Shown here piece after piece: positions 59,688 to 64,000 of a stretch of DNA of 64,000 nucleotides; positions within the stretch are counted from its first letter, which is position 1, and every line of letters starts with the position of its first letter. The notes below the pieces were generated by a model, which did no database searches, had not been told where the DNA came from, and saw nothing but the letters and a program-made list of their open reading frames with translations. A program made the translations under genes and the position numbers. Source of the stretch: Rummeliibacillus suwonensis. GTDB lineage: Bacteria; Bacillota; Bacilli; Bacillales_A; Planococcaceae. The DNA lies in the NCBI RefSeq assembly GCF_007896435.1, contig NZ_VCBL01000001.1, forward strand, positions 2,417,078 to 2,481,077, written 5' to 3'.

Positions 59688-60608
59688 TTAACGATATTGG
59701 TTTTGCGACAAACGTTGTCTTTCCTTTAGTGCTTCTTCTGTCATTCTATCTGCGTTTTTTTGATCATTTCTATACCACATGATAAATACGCGACCCAAAA
59801 TGACTGCGAAAATAATTTCTTGTATGATTTTCATGATGACACCACCAAGCTGCTGATCTTCAAGTGGTGTCATATCTGTAAATAATTCTGGACCTGATAA
59901 TGTTAATCCTTGTAAAGTAGAACTAGGAACGCAAAGTGCCATCGCTTTCATCCATGTTTCTCCATCTGTATATGTTGCATATAATGGATGAGAAGAAAAC
60001 ATGATTAACGCGCAAGAAGGCGTAATAAGTATTGCATTGGCAATAATATAAAAGAACTTTTGCAAATCTTTCATGCGCGGCTCGCCTTCAACTGTATTCA
60101 GCAAAGGCCAGTACATAAATAAAGCTGACATAAACAAAACAAACGTATAAATACCATGTGCAGTCTCATCTAGTTTAATATAATCTAATACAACGGGTAT
60201 ATGATAAACCGAAAACATAAATACAAAAAAGAAAATGGCAAATATCGGCCTTGTCATAAAATGAAAGAAAGGTTTCACATAGGGCAAGTTAATGGTCGTT
60301 TTCCATAACCAATTTGGAATACCTATGATCAAGAAAATGGGAATAAACAATAGTAAGAAAGCCATTTGAACCATGTGCATTGTAAACATGATATGAGACA
60401 TCAAGTCAATGGGTGATCCAATAATGACATATATCATAATCATCGCAAAGACAAATGATATTGCCTCTCCCTTTTTTAAAGGTTCACTATATTTAAAGTC
60501 TTTTCTCCATGTTGTTGTGATTAAAAAATATAAAACAGTAAAGAACGCCAGAACTCCCATTAATCCGGGGCTCCACATAGCTCGAAATCCGAAAATACTT
60601 AAAGGCAT
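59688..60608 (-). CDS. ctaG: Cytochrome c oxidase assembly factor CtaG
   Basis: CtaG of the Bacillus type (unrelated to Cox11) is an integral membrane protein needed for caa3 oxidase. The 306 residues have about seven helices and conserved His (IMFTMHMVQMAFLLLFIPIF region, about 75-94). The start ATG follows AGGAG by nine bases. It is separated from ctaF by a terminator and the bcr1-like copy I, and has its own promoter. Confidence 0.93.
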   Translation of the reverse strand: MPLSIFGFRAMWSPGLMGVLAFFTVLYFLITTTWRKDFKYSEPLKKGEAISFVFAMIMIYVIIGSPIDLMSHIMFTMHMVQMAFLLLFIPIFLIIGIPNWLWKTTINLPYVKPFFHFMTRPIFAIFFFVFMFSVYHIPVVLDYIKLDETAHGIYTFVLFMSALFMYWPLLNTVEGEPRMKDLQKFFYIIANAILITPSCALIMFSSHPLYATYTDGETWMKAMALCVPSSTLQGLTLSGPELFTDMTPLEDQQLGGVIMKIIQEIIFAVILGRVFIMWYRNDQKNADRMTEEALKERQRLSQNQYR

Positions 60609-60641
60609 TGAAATTCGCTCCTAACTTACATCAATACCAAC

Positions 60642-60670
60642 ATTATAAATGGATTCTCGCAAAACTACAA
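60642..60670 (-). promoter_or_regulatory. Promoter of ctaG-ctaM
   Basis: On the minus strand a perfect -10 TATAAT (60647-60642) lies 17 bases from a weak -35 TTGTAG (60670-60665), about 35 bases before the ctaG start. Confidence 0.55.
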
Positions 60671-60774
60671 TGAACGAATCTTGACATTTAAGTTATGTCA
60701 TTTTCAATGGATATAAAAGTCCTGTTGATTTGAAAAAATAGGAGCTGATCATAAGCCTTGACCACCCATATGAG

Positions 60775-60991
60775 ATAAAGTGAAACTCCATCAGTGGGGG
60801 TTTTCTTCATCCTCCACTGAACTAGAGGAACTCAGGTTAAAAGCGCCACGTCCTGTGGCAACACCTGAGGAACCAACATCTTGCCCGCCCGAACCAATCG
60901 GACTTTTACGGACAGTTTAATCCCCCACCTATCTTTCTTGTTTCTTTCTAAACCTTGAGGTGGTGTGGGTTTTACTGCCCGTTAATAATAA
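60775..60991 (+). repeat. bcr1-like element, copy I (long form)
   Basis: It begins ATAAAGTGAAACTCCATCAG. It carries the module CTCAGGT ... GCCACGTCCTGTGGC ... ACCTGAG, then ACCAATCGG and the CCCCCACCT/AGGTGG hairpin. The usual GCGGGATAAA end is replaced by TTAATAATAAGG. It occupies half of the 437-base ctaG-ctaF gap. Confidence 0.82.
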
Positions 60992-60996
60992 GGAAT

Positions 60997-61031
60997 TAAA
61001 AAACCGAGCCTATTTTAAATAGACTCGGTTT
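60997..61031 (-). terminator. Terminator of the ctaC-ctaF operon
   Basis: AAAAACCGAG (left) pairs with CTCGGTTTTT (right) around a 14-base AT-rich centre that can pair further (CTATTT/AAATAG). T-runs occur on both strands. It lies 15 bases past the ctaF stop codon. Confidence 0.88.
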
Positions 61032-61045
61032 TTTCCTTTTTGGTA

Positions 61046-61378
61046 CTAAATCCAAACGATTGTAACAAATCCAAGCACCATTGTAAACGCAACAAGTGCA
61101 CCTGAATAAATAAAGAATTGCATAATTCCTGTACCTTTTTCGCTTAGATGCATGAAATAATACAATTGAAGCCCTACTTGAACACCAGCGAACAATAAAA
61201 CCAATGGTACAACAAGGTAAGCTGAAAATCCAGCTTGAACCGCTGCAAATGCGATAAATGTCAAGAAAATCATGACCGCAAAAACAGTCACTTGATTGCG
61301 CATTGCCTGACCAGCTTTGCGGCGAGAATGTTGATATTCTGCCTCATTTCTAGCTTCTACGTGTACGTCATGTGACAT
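61046..61378 (-). CDS. ctaF: Cytochrome c oxidase subunit IVB
   Basis: This 110-residue subunit has three hydrophobic helices, as in bacterial CtaF/CyoD-like subunits. ATG 61378 (MSHDVHVEARNEAEYQHSRRK) overlaps the ctaE stop codon (TAATG), with GGGAGTG upstream. It is the last gene of the oxidase operon. A longer frame upstream lies within ctaE. Confidence 0.93.
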   Translation of the reverse strand: MSHDVHVEARNEAEYQHSRRKAGQAMRNQVTVFAVMIFLTFIAFAAVQAGFSAYLVVPLVLLFAGVQVGLQLYYFMHLSEKGTGIMQFFIYSGALVAFTMVLGFVTIVWI

Positions 61379-62004
61379 TATTTTATCACTCCCATCAAGT
61401 AAACTACAGTGAAGATAAATACCCATACAACGTCGATAAAGTGCCAATATAAAGACGCGATGAAGAATTTAGGTGCATTATAAAGGTTTAAACCACGCTT
61501 AGCATTACGTAACATTAATAGGATGATCCATCCAAGACCAATGACTACGTGCAAACCATGTGTTCCTACTAATGTGTAGAAAGAAGAACCAAATGCACTT
61601 TGTGTAAAAGTAAATCCTTCATGAATATAGTGTGTAAATTCATAGATTTCAAACCCTAAGAATCCAAGACCTAAAAGAACGGTAATGAATAACCATCCTT
61701 GCATTGCTTTAAAGTTATAGTTTTTCATGTGGTACATTGCATACACACTTGTTAAAGAAGAAGTTAACAATAACATTGTCATTATGAATGCAAGTGGTAA
61801 TTCAAATAGATTTTGCGTAGAGAATTCCATACCACTTGGCCCTTTATTTTTAAGAGCTAAGAATGTTGCAAACAAAGATGCGAATAAAACTGTTTCACCG
61901 CCAAGGAAAATCCAGAAACCAAGAACTTTATTTTTGCCTTCTACAGTTGCTGCCTCTGGATGTTCTGGCCATGATTGTGGGGTAAATTTAGTTTTTAAAT
62001 CCAT
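61378..62004 (-). CDS. ctaE: Cytochrome c oxidase subunit III
   Basis: This 208-residue protein is the short, five-helix form of subunit III typical of Bacillus oxidases, with the conserved GTHGLHVVIGLGWI (148-161) and WHFIDVVWVFIFTVVYL near the C-terminus. Its first base pair region overlaps the ctaD stop codon. Confidence 0.96.
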   Translation of the reverse strand: MDLKTKFTPQSWPEHPEAATVEGKNKVLGFWIFLGGETVLFASLFATFLALKNKGPSGMEFSTQNLFELPLAFIMTMLLLTSSLTSVYAMYHMKNYNFKAMQGWLFITVLLGLGFLGFEIYEFTHYIHEGFTFTQSAFGSSFYTLVGTHGLHVVIGLGWIILLMLRNAKRGLNLYNAPKFFIASLYWHFIDVVWVFIFTVVYLMGVIK

Positions 62005-63875
62005 TATTCGTTACCCCCTTTTTCATTCATTAATTCTTCTTTAGAAATATGATAACCTAAATCATCTTTAAGTGAACGTACAATCATAGATCCAAAAGTG
62101 ATTGCTAAGCCAATAATCAATACAGCTAGCGCCCATGGTTTATCTGCATCTGGATTATATAATGCACCAAAACCAGCTACGAATAAACCAAATACCATGA
62201 CAAATGGAATAATAGAATTATTTGGCATATGGATATCTGAAATAGGTTCAGCATATGACATTCCTTCTTTATTCCCTTCCATCTTTTCAATCCAATAAGT
62301 ATCTAGACCACGAACAAGTGGTGTTTGTTTAAAGTTATAATATGGTACTGGTTGTGGAATTGCCCATTCAAGAGTACGTCCATCTCCCCATGGATCGCGT
62401 CCACATGGTTTGTTTTGAATAGTTGTAATAATAACATTGACAACTAACAGCACAACACCGATTGCCATTAAGAAAGCACCGATTGTTGAAATAAGGTTAT
62501 ACGTATCCAAACCTTGGTTTGGTAAGTAAGTGAATACACGGCGAGGCATACCCATTAGTCCTAAGAAATGTTGTACAAAGAATGTCATGTGGAAACCAAT
62601 AAAGAAGACTACAAATGTAATTTTTCCTAATGTTTCATTTAACATTCTATTAAACATAATTGGCCAATAGAAGTGTGCACCAGCAAATAATGCTAATACG
62701 ATACCACCAACAATAACGTAGTGGAAGTGAGCAACGATGAAATATGAATCATGTAATTGGTAGTCAAGTGGAGCTGATGCTTGCATAACCCCAGTAACAC
62801 CACCGGCTACAAATGATGGGATGAAACCAAGTGCATAAAGCATTGGTGTCGTTACTTTAATCGAACCGCCCCACATTGTACATAACCAGTTAAATACTTT
62901 CATACCTGTTGGAACAGCGATTGCCATTGTTGCAACGGCAAAGATAGCATTGGCAGTTGCACCTAGACCTACAGTGAACATATGGTGAGCCCATACCATG
63001 AAGCCAAGGAAACCAATTAAGATTGTTGCAAATACCATTGAAGAGTAACCAAATAAACGTTTACGAGCAAATGTCGGAATGATTTCCGAATAAAGACCAA
63101 ATGCAGGAAGTACTAAAATATATACTTCTGGGTGTCCAAAAATCCAGAATAAATGTTCCCAAATAATTGTATTACCACCCATAGTATGATCAAAGAAGTT
63201 TGATCCAAACATACGGTCGAAAATCATAAAGAATAATCCCACTGTTAATGGAGGGAATGCAAATAAGATTAATGAACTTGATACAAATGTAGTCCATGTA
63301 AATAATGGCATACGCATAAATGTCATACCAGGAGCGCGCATATTAATAATCGTAACGATAAAGTTAATACCTGAAATTAACGTACCAGCACCTGAGATTT
63401 GTAAGCCAATTGCATAAAAGTCAATACCATGACCAGGTGATGCTAAAGATAGTGATGCATAAGAAGTCCAACCAGCATCAGGAGCTCCACCTAAAAGCCA
63501 TGAAAGATTGAGGAAAATTCCTCCCCAGAAGAATAACCAAAAGCCAAGTGAATTTAAAAATGGAAATGCAACGTCACGTGCACCAATTTGTAATGGTACA
63601 ACGGCATTCATAAAAGCGAATAGCAATGGCATAGCAGCAAGGAAAATCATCGTTGTACCATGCATTGTTATTATTTCATTAAAGAGTCCCGCACTTACAA
63701 AATCATTGTTTGGTTTTGCAAGTTGGATACGAATGAGCATTGCTTCAATACCACCGATAACAAAGAACAATGTACCGGCAATAAGGTATAAAATGGCGAT
63801 TTTTTTATGGTCTACTGTTGTTAAATAGTCCCAAATAGTTGCGCCAAAACCTTTTTTCTTTGCAGTTGAGCTCAA
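62004..63875 (-). CDS. ctaD: Cytochrome c oxidase subunit I
   Basis: Subunit I holds haem a and the haem a3-CuB centre where oxygen is reduced. TTG 63875 follows GGAGG by seven bases and gives 623 residues. Haem and copper ligands are visible: His72 (TMHGTTM), His248 and Tyr252 (IFGHPEVYI), His297/His298 (AHHMF), and His383/His385 (AHFHYV). Sequence is very close to Bacillus CtaD. An ATG six codons upstream overlaps the ribosome site. Confidence 0.97.
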   Translation of the reverse strand: MSSTAKKKGFGATIWDYLTTVDHKKIAILYLIAGTLFFVIGGIEAMLIRIQLAKPNNDFVSAGLFNEIITMHGTTMIFLAAMPLLFAFMNAVVPLQIGARDVAFPFLNSLGFWLFFWGGIFLNLSWLLGGAPDAGWTSYASLSLASPGHGIDFYAIGLQISGAGTLISGINFIVTIINMRAPGMTFMRMPLFTWTTFVSSSLILFAFPPLTVGLFFMIFDRMFGSNFFDHTMGGNTIIWEHLFWIFGHPEVYILVLPAFGLYSEIIPTFARKRLFGYSSMVFATILIGFLGFMVWAHHMFTVGLGATANAIFAVATMAIAVPTGMKVFNWLCTMWGGSIKVTTPMLYALGFIPSFVAGGVTGVMQASAPLDYQLHDSYFIVAHFHYVIVGGIVLALFAGAHFYWPIMFNRMLNETLGKITFVVFFIGFHMTFFVQHFLGLMGMPRRVFTYLPNQGLDTYNLISTIGAFLMAIGVVLLVVNVIITTIQNKPCGRDPWGDGRTLEWAIPQPVPYYNFKQTPLVRGLDTYWIEKMEGNKEGMSYAEPISDIHMPNNSIIPFVMVFGLFVAGFGALYNPDADKPWALAVLIIGLAITFGSMIVRSLKDDLGYHISKEELMNEKGGNE

Positions 63876-63915
63876 AACCTTAACCTCCTTCAAAATGTTT
63901 CAAATCAAATTTACT

Positions 63916-64000
63916 TTATTTTTCTACAGATAGACCCATTAAGTAAGCTGCTAATGCATCAAGCTCTTGATCTGTGAATTTTTTACCTTTATTAATTTTT
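63916..64000 (-). CDS. ctaC: Cytochrome c oxidase subunit II, C-terminal end (partial)
   Basis: Only the last 27 or so codons are in the window, ending KFTDQELDALAAYLMGLSVEK. This is the closing helix of a cytochrome c domain, as in the C-terminal part of Bacillus caa3 subunit II. It is placed directly before ctaD, as expected. The CuA and haem c motifs lie outside the window. Confidence 0.85.
   Translation of the reverse strand, partial: KINKGKKFTDQELDALAAYLMGLSVEK

Overview
The window is chromosomal DNA from a low-GC, endospore-forming Firmicute. Gene content and order (pyr operon, ylyB-lspA-ileS, divIVA-ylm-sepF, sigG-sigE-spoIIGA, ftsZ-ftsA, dcw cluster, rpmF-ylbN, ylb genes, cta genes) follow the Bacillus subtilis backbone. 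Several losses and the repeat content point to the Planococcaceae side (Lysinibacillus, Rummeliibacillus or Solibacillus-like). The genus is an inference, not something read directly. No rRNA, tRNA, prophage, complete IS element or CRISPR array was seen.

Layout. 1-838: a nested island of repeats without a gene. 839-1774: a two-domain VOC (glyoxalase/dioxygenase-like) gene. 2265-14341: a complete ten-gene pyrimidine operon on the minus strand (pyrR-pyrP-pyrB-pyrC-carA-carB-pyrK-pyrD-pyrF-pyrE) with a sigma-A promoter and two PyrR attenuators. The third attenuator expected between pyrR and pyrP is replaced by a MITE-like element. 14338-19200: ylyB, lspA and ileS, the last with an isoleucine T-box leader. 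19207-25105: divIVA, ylmH, ylmG, sepF, ylmE, ylmC, then the sporulation genes sigG, sigE and spoIIGA. 25289-38457: ftsZ, ftsA, divIB, ftsW/spoVE, murD, mraY, spoVD, pbpB, ftsL, rsmH and mraZ, with a probable MraZ operator at the head. murE, murG and murB are absent from this cluster.

38934-44295: bshC, a DUF3397 membrane protein, panE, rsfA-like, a crotonase, rpmF and ylbN. 44578-57644: ylb-region genes (tmcAL, sepM, ylbJ, coaD, rsmD, ylbG, ylbF, ylbC, YugN-like) with accessory insertions: a stalk-domain secreted protein, a DUF7147 protein, a GDPD, and a divergent pair of a MurE-like ligase and an ACT-less aspartokinase. 58105-64000: ytvI, then ctaM, ctaG, ctaF, ctaE, ctaD and the 3' end of ctaC (cytochrome c oxidase).

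The most unusual content is between genes. A family of structured 130-217 bp elements flanked by ATAAA occurs at eight places (ten copies counting tandem and partial ones), all in the same orientation. It resembles the bcr1 repeats described in the Bacillus cereus group and shows covarying stem bases. A second, MITE-like family with about 45 bp imperfect terminal inverted repeats occurs twice. One 15-base hairpin module (GCCACGTCCTGTGGC) occurs in both families. Some copies touch gene starts: two of them create false upstream start codons for tmcAL and sepM.
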